From assembly GCF_003367245.1 (NCBI RefSeq), contig NZ_QRGR01000031.1, positions 1 through 64,000 of the forward strand: a stretch of DNA of 64,000 nt. The letters are read 5' to 3'. The stretch comes from Pontibacter diazotrophicus (lineage in GTDB: Bacteria > Bacteroidota > Bacteroidia > Cytophagales > Hymenobacteraceae). Below, piece by piece: positions 1 through 10,257 of the stretch (position 1 is its first letter; the number at the start of each line of letters is the position of its first letter). Under the pieces are notes generated by a model. It did not search any database. It was not told where the DNA came from and saw only the letters and a program-made list of their open reading frames with translations. A program made the translations under genes and the position numbers.

Positions 1-3000
1 CCTCAAACAATCCTGTATAGGCACTGCCGCTCAGCACAAGGGAGGCATGGGTGTCCTCCAGCATGAAGCGGATGCGCTCCCGGGGGTAGCTGGGGTCAAT
101 CGGCACGTAGGCGCCGCCTGCCTTCAGTATCCCCAGTTGGGCTGTGACAAGCTCTACAGAGCGGTCCAGGCAGACTGGCACCAGCGTCTCCTGCTTTACA
201 CCTCTTTCTTGAAGATAGTGCGCCAGCTGGTTTGCCCGTGCATTCAACTCCCCGTACGTCAGCTGCTCTTCTCCGAAGCTCACAGCCACGGCATCAGGTG
301 CCTTGGCTGCCTGCTGCTCAAAAAGGCCTACCAGCGTGTTGTTCTGTGGATAGGCTACTGCGGAAGGGTTGAACGCCTCAACAAGCTCGGCACGCTCTTC
401 CGCCGTCAACAGCTCCAGCTCCGACAGGTTTAACTCCGGTTGACTTACAATTTGCTGTAGCACGCTTGCAAAGTGACCGCGGATTCTTTCTATTGTTTCT
501 TCGCTTAACAAGCTGGCGTTGTAACTGAAATTCAGCGACAGTTGCTCTATTGCCTGGCAGCTAATGGATAAAGGATAATTTGTTTGCTCTTCTACCTCCA
601 CCTCGCTTACCTTCAGCTGCCACTGGCGTGAGAGCACCTCGCCTACAGGGTAGTTTTCAAATACAAGTAAACTGTCAAACAAGTCTCCCTTCAGTCCCTG
701 CCAGTTTTGTATTGTGCTAAGCGGTGTATAGGCGTAATCTCTGGCTTCTATGTGTGCCTGCTGCAACTCTTCCAGCCAGGCATGCACGGCCTTGTCTTCT
801 TCTATTCTGCTGCGCAAGGGCAGTGTATTGATGTATAGACCTACCCGCTGCTCTGCCCCTGCCAGTTCTGCAGGTCTTCCCGCAACTGTAACGCCATACA
901 AGGCATCCGGCTGGCCACTATATTTTGATACTAAGAATGCCCATACACCCTGAATCAGCGTGTTGAGTGTCAGGTGGTGCGATTGGCTGTATGCCTGCAA
1001 TGCATGGTGCAGGGACTCTTCCACCTTCCACTCCACTTTCTGGTAAAGCTTGTCCGCTCCTTTGTTCCTGTTCTGTTTATCATTTACAAAAGGCAGCAGG
1101 CTGGTTCCTTCGACACCAGACAGGTAGCGCTTCCAGAATTGCTCTGCTTCCTGCTCGTCTTTCTTCTGGATGTATTGGATGAAGTCCTCATAGCGGTCTT
1201 CATTTCCTGTTTCATGCGTTTCTTCCTGTAAAAGATGTTCATAAGTGCTAAGCATCTCATGCATCAGCACCGGCATAGACCAACCGTCCAGCAGCAGGTG
1301 GTGGTACGTCCAAACCATCTGGTAAACATCATCTGTTAGTTGAATGATTGTAATCCGGAGCAGCGGTGCCTGTTCAAAGTCAAAGCCTTTTTTCTGATCT
1401 GCAGCCCGGTAAGCAGCAATCTGTTCTTTTTGTTCCTGATTGCTTAAGTGCCGGTAGTCCAGCACCTCAAACGGCAACTCTACTGTGTTGTGTACACACT
1501 GCACCGGCACGCTCAGGTCCTGGTGAAAAGAGCTTCGCAGGATGCTGTGCTTTTGTAACAGATACTCCCAGGTGGTTCTGAACTTATCTACATGCAGTTT
1601 TTCAAACCTGCAGCTCATCTGCTCGATGTAAGACAGGGAGTCCTTATCATACAGGCTATGGAACAATAAACCTTCCTGCAGCGGGCTCAGGCCATACACG
1701 CTGCTAACCTGCTCATGAAGCGGCTTGCTTCCGTATTCTTTTTGCAGGAATCCTTCCAGCTCCTGATAACCTACTTTCCCTGTTAAACCACAATCCGATG
1801 GCGTGTATAGCGGGAAGTCCTTTTGCTGGCAGTGCGTGATAAGACTGGTGAGGTTCTGCAAATACGCTTTTGCTAAGGATGCTATGGTATCAGCTTCATA
1901 TTCTTTTGTGGAGTAGCGCCACTCCAGGCTTAGCTGCCCCTGCACAACGGATGCACCAATATCCAGCTTGCTACCTAATTGGTTCTTCTGGCTAACAGAT
2001 GCCCCTGTCAGTTCTTCTGCCCAGGTAAAATGCCGGCTCCCTTTTAAAGCATTGTCTAACTGACCTAAGTAATTGAACACAATTTCGTATGTCTGGCCTG
2101 ACAGGCTCTGACGTATCGTTTTATCCGGGTGCAGGTAGCGCAGGGCTCCAAAGCCAAGCCCTTTATCCGGCAACTGGCGCAACTGCTCTTTCACCGATTG
2201 GATCACACCTGAGGCTGATTGCTCTTCTTTCAGAGAAAGCAGCACAGGATACAAGTTGGTGAACCAGCCCACTGTATGACTGATATCCACTTCTGAACTG
2301 ATATCCTCTCTGCCGTGGCCCTCCAAACCGATGACTATCTCAGACTGATTTATCCAGCTGCTGATAGTTTTTGCCAGGGCAGCCAACAGTATATCATTTA
2401 TCTGTGTATGATAAGCCTGCTGTACTTCCGTCAATAAAGCCTGCGTCAGAGACTCATTTAATGAAACGCTGTAGCACTGCTGGTCCGCAACAAAGGAGGG
2501 TTCAGCATGCGCTTTATCTATTGGTAGTTTGAATTCCGCTTTTGCAAATTTCTGCCAATAGGTCAACTGCCGTACAGCCTTTGTTTCCGCATACTGCTGC
2601 AGCACCCCTTGCCACTGACGGTAAGAGCTGCCTTTTATTCCCAGGTCAATTTCTTTTCTCTGGCTGATGGCCATCAGGCTTTGCTCCAGGTCTTCCAGCA
2701 ATATGCGCCAGGAAACGCCATCCACTGCCAGGTGGTGTATCACAAGGAGCAGCCGATTTTCTTTTTCTTCTTCAGGAGTTTGCAGCAGCGCTGCCTTAGT
2801 TATTTCTCCTTTCTCCAGATTCAGGCTCTGCTGATAGGCATCGCATACTGTTGTGATGCCCGTTTTGAGGGCACTTCCGGACAAGTCTTTTAAACTGATG
2901 GTATCCACCTTCCCCAACTCAGGCGCATACTTACTATATACCTGACGCCACTTCTCCTTCTTCTGATGGTAAGCGAAACGTAAGGCATCATGCTGCTCTA

Positions 3001-6000
3001 TCAGCGCCGTTAGCGCCTGGCTTAGCTGATCTGAAGAAAGGGCCTTGTCTACTTTCAGTAAAAGGGACTGGTTGAAGTGGTGCGGCTCCCGAAGCTCCTG
3101 CTCAAAGAACCACTGCTGTATCGGCAGTAAACCTGCCTCGCCTGTTAACTCTCCCTGTTCTGCCTGTATCTGCGCCGCTGTTAGTGCCACTGCAGCAAGA
3201 GAAGCCACTGTCTGGTGCTCGAACACGTCCCGCGGCTGGAAAGAGAAGCCTGCTAACTTTGCCCGGCTCACCAGCTGTATGGTAACAATGGAGTCTCCGC
3301 CCAACTCGAAGAAGTTGTCTTCCACGCCCACTCTTTCCACCTGCAGCAGCTCCTGCCATATCTTCGCCAGCTTCTCCTCGGTCTCTGTTCGTGGCGCAAC
3401 GTAGCTGTTTGCCAGCGCCTCGCCTGCGTCCACCTCCGGCAGTGCCTTCTTGTTCACCTTGCCGTTGGCTGTAAGCGGAATCTCCTCCAGCTCCACCAGC
3501 AGGGACGGCACCATGTACTCCGGAAGCTTTGCCTTCATCTGGCTGATGATGGCCTCCCTATCGAACTCCTCCGCCACTGCATACCCGATGAGGCGCTTGT
3601 TGCCGTTGGCATCTGCCTTGGCAACCACTACCGCCTGCTGCACTCCCCGGCACTGGCTCAGCACGCTCTCCACCTCGCCCAGCTCGATGCGGTAGCCGCG
3701 TATCTTCACCTGGTCGTCTATCCTCCCCAGGTACTCCAGGTTACTGTCAGAGAGCCACCTTACCAAGTCTCCTGTCCGGTACATCCTGGCGCCTGCCTCC
3801 TTGCTGAAGGGGTCTTTGACGAACCTCTCCTGCGTCAGTTCTTCTCTGTTGAGGTAGCCCCTTGCCACCTGCACGCCCCCGATGCACAGCTCCCCGGCCA
3901 CGCCCTGCGGCACCAGCCTGCCGGACTTGTCCAGCACGTAGGCGCTGGTGTTGCTGATGGGCTTGCCGATTGGAGGAAGCCCCTGCTGCCGGGCGGCAGG
4001 CAGTGTGTAGGAGGTGGCCACCACCGTGTTCTCCGTTGGGCCGTAGTTGTTGACCAGCCTGTAAGAGAGGTGAGAAGTGTCGATGGAGCGAAGCTGGTCC
4101 CCTCCCGTCACCACGTACTCAAGGGCCAGCCCCTGTGGCTGCTCCTGCCTCACCAGCCCGTCCACCAGGGCGGTGGGAACGAAGCTGTGGGTGATGCCCC
4201 TCTCATTGTAGAAAGCCAGCAGCCTCTCTGCCTCCAGGCGCTGCTCGTCCTCCACGATGTAGAGGCTGGCGCCGGAGACAAGCACCGGCCACACCTCCCA
4301 GGCGGAGGCGTCGAAGCCCACGCCCGCCATCATGGTAGACCTGCTATTGGAGCTTAAGCTGAATTCTTTCATGTGCCAGGAGCACAGGTTCACCACGCCC
4401 CCGTGCTCCACCAGCACGCCCTTGGGCTTGCCTGTAGAACCCGAGGTGTAAATCACGTAGGCAAGGTTCGAGGGCTGCAACTTTACATCAGGTTTCTCTG
4501 ATGATTCTTTCGCTATCTTGTCCCAATCAGAATCCAGCAGCACCAACTCTCTCTCTTCTCCATCCAACAATCCTTTATAGGCACTGCCGCTCAGCACAAG
4601 GGAGGCATCGGTGTCCTCCAGCATGAAGCGGATGCGCTCCTGGGGGTAGCTCGGGTCAACCGGCACGTAGGCACCGCCTGCCTTCAGGATGCCCAGTTGG
4701 GCTGTGACAAGCGCTACAGAGCGGTCGAGGCAGACAGGCACCAGCGTCTCCTGCTTTACTCCTCTTTTCTGCAGGTAGTGCGCCAGCTGGTTTGCCCTGG
4801 CGTTCAGCTCCCCGTACGTCAGCTGCTCTTCTCCAAAGGATACAGCAGGAGCCTCTGGTGTTTTTGCCGCCTGCTCCTCGAAAAGCTCTACCAGCGTTTT
4901 GTCTCCTGGGTAAGCCACTGCGGAAGGGTTGAAGGCCTCAACAAGCTCAACACGCTCGTCCTGCGTTAACAGCTCCAGCTCCGACAGGCTTAACTCCGGC
5001 TGCTTCAGCACCTGTAAGAGCAGTTGCTGGTAGTGCCCCAGCATGCGCTTTACAGTCGACGCTCTGAATAGATCTTTACAGTACTCAACTGTTATAGCTA
5101 TACCCTCCGAAGTCATGGAGACCGTCACGCTAAGGTCAAACTTAGCTGTTGCGCTTTCGAGCTCCTCTTCTGTTAAGCTTACTTCTCCTAATTTGAGTGC
5201 TGAGACAGTACTTGTGTTCTGCAACGTAAACATTACCTGGAACAGCGGTGTACGGCTCAGGTCTCTGGCTACTCCAACAGTTTCCACCACTTTCTCAAAT
5301 GGCACGTCCTGGTGAGCATACGCCTCCAGCGTTGTGGATTTAACTTCCTGCAGTAGTGACCTGAAACTCAGCTCCGGACTGAGATGCGTGCGCAGTGCCA
5401 GTGTGTTAACGAAAAAGCCGATGAGCGGCTCCACTTCTGCCTGGCGACGGCCCGCTATGGGGCTTCCTACGCAAATGTCTTCCTGGCCGCTGTAACGGTA
5501 AAGCAGCACTTTCATCACGGAAAGAAGGCTCATAAAAGAGGTTACTCCTTCTTTTCGGGACAAAGTCTCCAGGGCTTCCCCCACCTTGCGCTCCAGTTGA
5601 AGAGAAACCTTTCCTCCGGTCTTAGCCTGTACAGTCGGACGGGCATAGTCTGTAGGAAGCTCTAATGCCGCCACTCCCTCCAGTTTCTCCTTCCAATAGC
5701 TGAGTTGCTCATCCAGCACCTCCCCCTGCAGGTAACGGCGCTGCCACAAAGCAAAGTCGCTGTACTGCACGTCTAAAGGAGGTAATTCTGCAACAGCGGA
5801 ATCTCCACCTGCCTCATAAAGCCTTGTCAGTTCATTTACCAGTATGGGCACAGACCAGCCATCTGAGGCGATATGATGCAGGACCACTACAAGTAAATGA
5901 TCCTGCTTTGAAAAGCGCACCAGCACAGCCCGCAGCATGAAATCCTGACTCAGGTCGAAGGGGTGCAGCACCGTCTCCTGAATAAAGGCACGCATTTCAG

Positions 6001-9000
6001 CAGCATCCGCAAAGCATACCTCATCCATATAACTTAGATGCCACTCCTCTTCCAGTACCTGCTGATAGGCGCGGCCGACATCCTGCCTTATCACAGTTCG
6101 AAGCACCTCATGGCGCTGGACAATCTTCCGGAGGGAAAGGGAAAGTGATTTTACATCTAAATCGCCTCTGAGTCTGAAGGCTGCAGGAAGATGGTAATGA
6201 CTGCTGCCCTCCAACTGGTCGATGAACCACAGGCGTTCCTGTGAAAAGGATAAAGGTAATTTATCATCTGCACTGTGAGGGACAGCCGCGATGGCAGGCA
6301 GGAGTTTGGATGATTTCTTTGACGTTACCTGTTTTGCAAGCGCTGCTATGGTAGGATGAGAAAACACGTCTTTAATCTGCAGCTCAGACAGAAGGGTTTT
6401 GCGCACCAATGAAACAAGCCTTGTAGCCAGCAACGAATGTCCGCCGAGTTCAAAGAAATTGTCCTCTATCCCCACACGCTCCACTTGCAGGAGATTCTGC
6501 CATATTGCCGCCAGCTTCTCCTCTGTCTCGTTGCTGGGGGCAACGTAGCTGTTGGTTAGCGTCTCTGAAGCGTCCACCTCTGGCAAGGCTTTCTTGTCTA
6601 TTTTGCCGTTTGAGTTCAAAGGAATTTCCTTCAACTCAATCAGAATCGAAGGCACCATATAGTCAGGTAGTTTGGCTTTCATCTGGCTGATGAGCGCTTC
6701 CCTGTCAAACTCTCCGGCGGCTACCACATAGCCGATAAGCCGCTTGCTACCGTTAACATCTTCTTTGGCAACGACTACTGCCTGCTTTACTCCCTGACAA
6801 TGACTTAGTACACTCTCCACCTCGCCCAGCTCAATGCGGTAGCCCCGAACCTTCACCTGGTCATCGAACCGTCCCAGATACTCCAGGTTTCCATCTGCCA
6901 GCCACCTGACAATATCTCCCGTGCGGTACATGCTGGCGCCTGCCTCCTGGCTGAAAGGGTCGTGCACAAACTTCTTCTTAGTCAACTCCTCTCTGTTGAG
7001 GTAGCCCCTTGCCACCTGCACACCGCCGATGCACAATTCTCCGGCGACACCTTGCGGCATCAATCTGCCTGCCTTGTCCAGCACATAGTGCGGGGTGTTA
7101 GCAAGCGGCCTGCCGATAGGCAGTACAGAGCCCTCAAACGAGGAGGAATAGGCATACTCCGTTGAGGTTACCGTTGTCTCTGTTGGCCCGTACTCATTGT
7201 AAAAACGGGTGAAGGCACCCCACTCGCTGGCCAGGCTGACAGGGCATGCCTCGCCTCCGGCAATTACTCTTCTCAGATGCCCGTATTTACCTGCCTTCAT
7301 TTGCTGCAGGTAACTTGGGGTAGCATGCATGTGCGTCACCCCTTCTTTAGTGAGCAACTGTGCCAGACCATCAGGATTAAGCAGCAACTCCTTTGAAACA
7401 AGTATCAGACTTGCACCATTGCACAGGGCCAGGAATATCTGCTCCACAGAAGCATCAAAAGCATAATTAGAAAGCTGCAGTATTTTTTCGTCGCTCTTAA
7501 TAGTGAATTCTTTCGTTTGCTGGCTAACCAGGTTCACCACGCCTTTATGCTCGATGAGTACGCCTTTTGGCCTTCCTGTAGAGCCGGAGGTGTAGATGAC
7601 ATAAGCAAGGTTATCCGGCTGAAGCGCAGTATCAGGTTTGCTAGCCACTTCCTGAGCTATCTGCTCCCATTCCTCATCCAGCAGCACCAGCTTTTTATCT
7701 TCCTCTCCTTCAAACAAACCGGCATAGGCACTGCTGCTCAGCACAAGCGCTGCCTGCGTATCCTCCAGCATAAAGCGGATTCTTTCCTGCGGATAGGTGG
7801 GGTCAATCGGAACATAGGCACCTCCCGCTTTCATCACACCCAACAGGCCCACAATCATTTCAAATGAACGGTCTATGCAGATGGGAACCAGTGATTCCTC
7901 CCGTACCCCCTTCGCCTGGAGATAATTGGCTAGCTGGTTTGCTTTCTGGTCTAGCTGCTGATAGGTAAGCTGCTGCTTATCAAAAATTAGCGCAGTGGCA
8001 TCCGGGGTGCGGGCGGCCTGCTCCTCGAAGAGGTCCAGCAGGGTTTCTTTATGGGGGAATAACGCAGCCGGAGCATTGAATTTTTCCAGCAGCTGCCGCC
8101 GCTCTTTTTCCGGTACAATGTCTAAGTCTGCCACTCTTTCTTCAAGCGCCGCAGGAAACTGTTCCATGATAAACAGCAAGCGCTGCCCCAGCAGCTCGGC
8201 CTCTTCTTTTGTGAAATAGGAAAGGTGGTAATCGATGCGTAACTGTAAAGGCTGGTTTTTACCATAGTCCCGCCACCAGAATTGGATGGGCTGGCTTTCA
8301 TATTGGCTTGACAAATCAAATAAATTTGCCTGTATCCCTTCCATGTCTACCTCAAAATCCAGCATGGCATAATTCACGACTACATCAAATATCTGATTAC
8401 GCCCTTTTGCCATCAGCTTCAACTCCCTGTTCAGGTGACTAATGGGATAACTTTGGTAGCGGTAATCGGTGCGTTGCTGTTGTTTTACAGCTTGTAGTAA
8501 GCTGCTTACAGACATGGTAGGTTCGTAATGCCCCTTGAAAGGAATCATACCTGCAAAAAGCCCCACCGTGCTTCGCTGCTGCTTGTTTCTTCTGTTATGG
8601 ACAGGAATTCCGAAAACAACGTCTTCCCGGTTTTCGGTCCGGGCAAAGTAAATGGTTAAAGCTGCTAATGTTAGTTGTTGCAGGCTTGTGTTGGTTTGCA
8701 GGGCCGCTGCCTCAAAGAGTATTTTCTGAGCTTCTGATATTTCGCTAACAAAAGTTCCACTCTGCCCCTTTAGCCCATTTATCCGCGTTTTTAGCAAAGG
8801 ATCCGGCACCTCTGTAAATTGCTCTTTCCAATGGGCTCCGTCCTTCTGATAAGAATCTGAGTCCAGGTAGGCCAGGGCTTTTGTTACCTCCTTTTCATAG
8901 CTGGCGTACCGAAACGCGAAGAGGTCTGCAGGAGCATTTATCAGGTGAGAGTATTTTCGGGCAACATAATGGGCGAGAACAGCAAATCCAAAACCATCTG

Positions 9001-9451
9001 TTATCAGGTGATGAAAGCGCCCATATAACCAATGCTCCTCCTCTGAAATTTTGAGTAAACTCAATTCATACAGCGTGCCTTCCAGATCGAAAGCAATATT
9101 GAACCGGTCCTGCATCCAGTGCAAAGCCTTCACCTTTGGGTCCGTTTCATCACTGAAATCCTGCTCTTCTATTTCAAGGGCAAAATGTTCCTGCAAAAAA
9201 GTGCAGAAAGGAGCTTCATCTGTACATGCAATCTGCATTCTAAGCACATCGAATACTGTGGGCAGGCTTTTGCAAGCTTCCTTGAACTCTTCCTTTTTTA
9301 GCTGCCCTTTAAGCACCATGTAACCACCGACATTGTAATGCGGACTATCGCAATCTGTCACCTGATCATAATAGATTTCCTGCTGGGCTGGGTGCAGTTG
9401 TACCAGGGCAGAAGAGAGACCTGCCTTCTTTGAGAAGTTCAATGTTTCCAT
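1..9451 (-). CDS. Nonribosomal peptide synthetase, C-A-T-C-A-T-E-C-A(partial)
   Basis: This reading frame is open from an ATG at 9451 to the left edge (about 3150 residues, C-terminus missing). Domains seen, in order: C1 with HHLITDG near 9013-8993; A1 with YTSGSTGRPKG near 7600-7565; T1 with LGGHS near 6440; C2 with HHIASDG near 5880-5860; A2 about 5000-3430; T2 with LGGDS near 3295; an epimerization domain with HHLAVDGVSW near 2735-2705 and VGWFTN near 2270; C3 (the type expected after E) with HHLLLDG near 1300-1280; and the start of A3. My alignment to the GrsA pocket reads A2 as D-A-W-F-V-G-N-V-V-K, one residue from a classic Leu code, so a D-Leu-like residue at position 2 is inferred. 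A1 reads D-A-E-H-I-G-E-V-T-K, which I do not recognise. There is no loading A domain before C1, so the first module probably accepts an acyl group or an upstream peptide. The product is unknown. Confidence 0.95.
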   Translation of the reverse strand, partial: METLNFSKKAGLSSALVQLHPAQQEIYYDQVTDCDSPHYNVGGYMVLKGQLKKEEFKEACKSLPTVFDVLRMQIACTDEAPFCTFLQEHFALEIEEQDFSDETDPKVKALHWMQDRFNIAFDLEGTLYELSLLKISEEEHWLYGRFHHLITDGFGFAVLAHYVARKYSHLINAPADLFAFRYASYEKEVTKALAYLDSDSYQKDGAHWKEQFTEVPDPLLKTRINGLKGQSGTFVSEISEAQKILFEAAALQTNTSLQQLTLAALTIYFARTENREDVVFGIPVHNRRNKQQRSTVGLFAGMIPFKGHYEPTMSVSSLLQAVKQQQRTDYRYQSYPISHLNRELKLMAKGRNQIFDVVVNYAMLDFEVDMEGIQANLFDLSSQYESQPIQFWWRDYGKNQPLQLRIDYHLSYFTKEEAELLGQRLLFIMEQFPAALEERVADLDIVPEKERRQLLEKFNAPAALFPHKETLLDLFEEQAARTPDATALIFDKQQLTYQQLDQKANQLANYLQAKGVREESLVPICIDRSFEMIVGLLGVMKAGGAYVPIDPTYPQERIRFMLEDTQAALVLSSSAYAGLFEGEEDKKLVLLDEEWEQIAQEVASKPDTALQPDNLAYVIYTSGSTGRPKGVLIEHKGVVNLVSQQTKEFTIKSDEKILQLSNYAFDASVEQIFLALCNGASLILVSKELLLNPDGLAQLLTKEGVTHMHATPSYLQQMKAGKYGHLRRVIAGGEACPVSLASEWGAFTRFYNEYGPTETTVTSTEYAYSSSFEGSVLPIGRPLANTPHYVLDKAGRLMPQGVAGELCIGGVQVARGYLNREELTKKKFVHDPFSQEAGASMYRTGDIVRWLADGNLEYLGRFDDQVKVRGYRIELGEVESVLSHCQGVKQAVVVAKEDVNGSKRLIGYVVAAGEFDREALISQMKAKLPDYMVPSILIELKEIPLNSNGKIDKKALPEVDASETLTNSYVAPSNETEEKLAAIWQNLLQVERVGIEDNFFELGGHSLLATRLVSLVRKTLLSELQIKDVFSHPTIAALAKQVTSKKSSKLLPAIAAVPHSADDKLPLSFSQERLWFIDQLEGSSHYHLPAAFRLRGDLDVKSLSLSLRKIVQRHEVLRTVIRQDVGRAYQQVLEEEWHLSYMDEVCFADAAEMRAFIQETVLHPFDLSQDFMLRAVLVRFSKQDHLLVVVLHHIASDGWSVPILVNELTRLYEAGGDSAVAELPPLDVQYSDFALWQRRYLQGEVLDEQLSYWKEKLEGVAALELPTDYARPTVQAKTGGKVSLQLERKVGEALETLSRKEGVTSFMSLLSVMKVLLYRYSGQEDICVGSPIAGRRQAEVEPLIGFFVNTLALRTHLSPELSFRSLLQEVKSTTLEAYAHQDVPFEKVVETVGVARDLSRTPLFQVMFTLQNTSTVSALKLGEVSLTEEELESATAKFDLSVTVSMTSEGIAITVEYCKDLFRASTVKRMLGHYQQLLLQVLKQPELSLSELELLTQDERVELVEAFNPSAVAYPGDKTLVELFEEQAAKTPEAPAVSFGEEQLTYGELNARANQLAHYLQKRGVKQETLVPVCLDRSVALVTAQLGILKAGGAYVPVDPSYPQERIRFMLEDTDASLVLSGSAYKGLLDGEERELVLLDSDWDKIAKESSEKPDVKLQPSNLAYVIYTSGSTGKPKGVLVEHGGVVNLCSWHMKEFSLSSNSRSTMMAGVGFDASAWEVWPVLVSGASLYIVEDEQRLEAERLLAFYNERGITHSFVPTALVDGLVRQEQPQGLALEYVVTGGDQLRSIDTSHLSYRLVNNYGPTENTVVATSYTLPAARQQGLPPIGKPISNTSAYVLDKSGRLVPQGVAGELCIGGVQVARGYLNREELTQERFVKDPFSKEAGARMYRTGDLVRWLSDSNLEYLGRIDDQVKIRGYRIELGEVESVLSQCRGVQQAVVVAKADANGNKRLIGYAVAEEFDREAIISQMKAKLPEYMVPSLLVELEEIPLTANGKVNKKALPEVDAGEALANSYVAPRTETEEKLAKIWQELLQVERVGVEDNFFELGGDSIVTIQLVSRAKLAGFSFQPRDVFEHQTVASLAAVALTAAQIQAEQGELTGEAGLLPIQQWFFEQELREPHHFNQSLLLKVDKALSSDQLSQALTALIEQHDALRFAYHQKKEKWRQVYSKYAPELGKVDTISLKDLSGSALKTGITTVCDAYQQSLNLEKGEITKAALLQTPEEEKENRLLLVIHHLAVDGVSWRILLEDLEQSLMAISQRKEIDLGIKGSSYRQWQGVLQQYAETKAVRQLTYWQKFAKAEFKLPIDKAHAEPSFVADQQCYSVSLNESLTQALLTEVQQAYHTQINDILLAALAKTISSWINQSEIVIGLEGHGREDISSEVDISHTVGWFTNLYPVLLSLKEEQSASGVIQSVKEQLRQLPDKGLGFGALRYLHPDKTIRQSLSGQTYEIVFNYLGQLDNALKGSRHFTWAEELTGASVSQKNQLGSKLDIGASVVQGQLSLEWRYSTKEYEADTIASLAKAYLQNLTSLITHCQQKDFPLYTPSDCGLTGKVGYQELEGFLQKEYGSKPLHEQVSSVYGLSPLQEGLLFHSLYDKDSLSYIEQMSCRFEKLHVDKFRTTWEYLLQKHSILRSSFHQDLSVPVQCVHNTVELPFEVLDYRHLSNQEQKEQIAAYRAADQKKGFDFEQAPLLRITIIQLTDDVYQMVWTYHHLLLDGWSMPVLMHEMLSTYEHLLQEETHETGNEDRYEDFIQYIQKKDEQEAEQFWKRYLSGVEGTSLLPFVNDKQNRNKGADKLYQKVEWKVEESLHHALQAYSQSHHLTLNTLIQGVWAFLVSKYSGQPDALYGVTVAGRPAELAGAEQRVGLYINTLPLRSRIEEDKAVHAWLEELQQAHIEARDYAYTPLSTIQNWQGLKGDLFDSLLVFENYPVGEVLSRQWQLKVSEVEVEEQTNYPLSISCQAIEQLSLNFSYNASLLSEETIERIRGHFASVLQQIVSQPELNLSELELLTAEERAELVEAFNPSAVAYPQNNTLVGLFEQQAAKAPDAVAVSFGEEQLTYGELNARANQLAHYLQERGVKQETLVPVCLDRSVELVTAQLGILKAGGAYVPIDPSYPRERIRFMLEDTHASLVLSGSAYTGLFE

Positions 9452-10257
9452 AAGTAAAGTAGTGTTTACAGAGCAGCTGAGAACGCAATCATGTCAATTT
9501 GATAAAAGCTTATTCAACAATAGAAAATAGCTCCCTTTATACATTGAAAAAATAAATTTTATTACGAAATTATTCAACGAAAAAGCGTTTTTAAATATTA
9601 AAACATGATTTATTTCAAAATATCATTGCTTATTACCTACACAACAGATGATTAGTTATAACATTAAAAAAAATGTTAGTGAATGGTGTAATTTAAGCAG
9701 TAAACCCATTAGAATCTAAGATTAAAACCATCATCAGTGCGTTTATGAGATTCAGGAGAAATCGAAAAAACAATATTTTAAATATTAGAAATATATCGTC
9801 TGTGTGATAAGAATCAAAGTTTAGTCATCGATAATAATCAATACTTCGTTCTAGTTGTATAAAAGCCACTGGATATAATCCTTGGCCGAATAGTTTATAT
9901 AAAAAATTGCACATGTACAGCACTCTGTATACCAGTGCATTAAGCAACAAGTAATACGTTTAGTGTTATGCCCACAACTCAAATTCTTCCAGCTACAATT
10001 ATTTTACATTTTATCTTATTATAATACATATTCTTAAAATCCTGAGTCGTCAGTTCAGTTTCAAAATAAATGTATCTCAGCTAGTTAGGTTGTCTTCTAA
10101 AAATCAATGTGAGGATGTTTTACAATTTTGCTACTGCACCAACTATTATCGGATTGTTTTTGTATACATGCCCCTTTAAGAGCATACTTAGCGTGAAAAC
10201 AAAACCTTTTTCTCCCGATAGACGAACAACACCTCTTCCTAATCGTTAATTTTGTAT
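9452..10257. other. AT-rich intergenic region between divergent genes
   Basis: About 800 nt separate the NRPS start (minus) from the Crp/Fnr regulator (plus). The stretch is clearly more AT-rich than its neighbours and has no convincing open frame on either strand. It must hold the NRPS promoter, but I see no clear -33/-7 pair for it. A TAATTTTG box at 10247-10254 fits the Bacteroidota -7 consensus but ends only 3 nt before the regulator ATG, so it would give a nearly leaderless transcript or is chance. A small hairpin (TAACATT/AATGTTA) lies near 9660-9678. Confidence 0.5.

Noticed and set aside
47-9323. Many plus-strand open frames across 1-9450
   Set aside because: They are antisense to the continuous NRPS frame on the minus strand and show no family resemblance.
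9799-9818. TGTGATAAGAATCAAA resembling the sulfur-regulon operator
   Set aside because: The right half-site is imperfect and no TAnnTTTG box lies 21 nt away in either direction.
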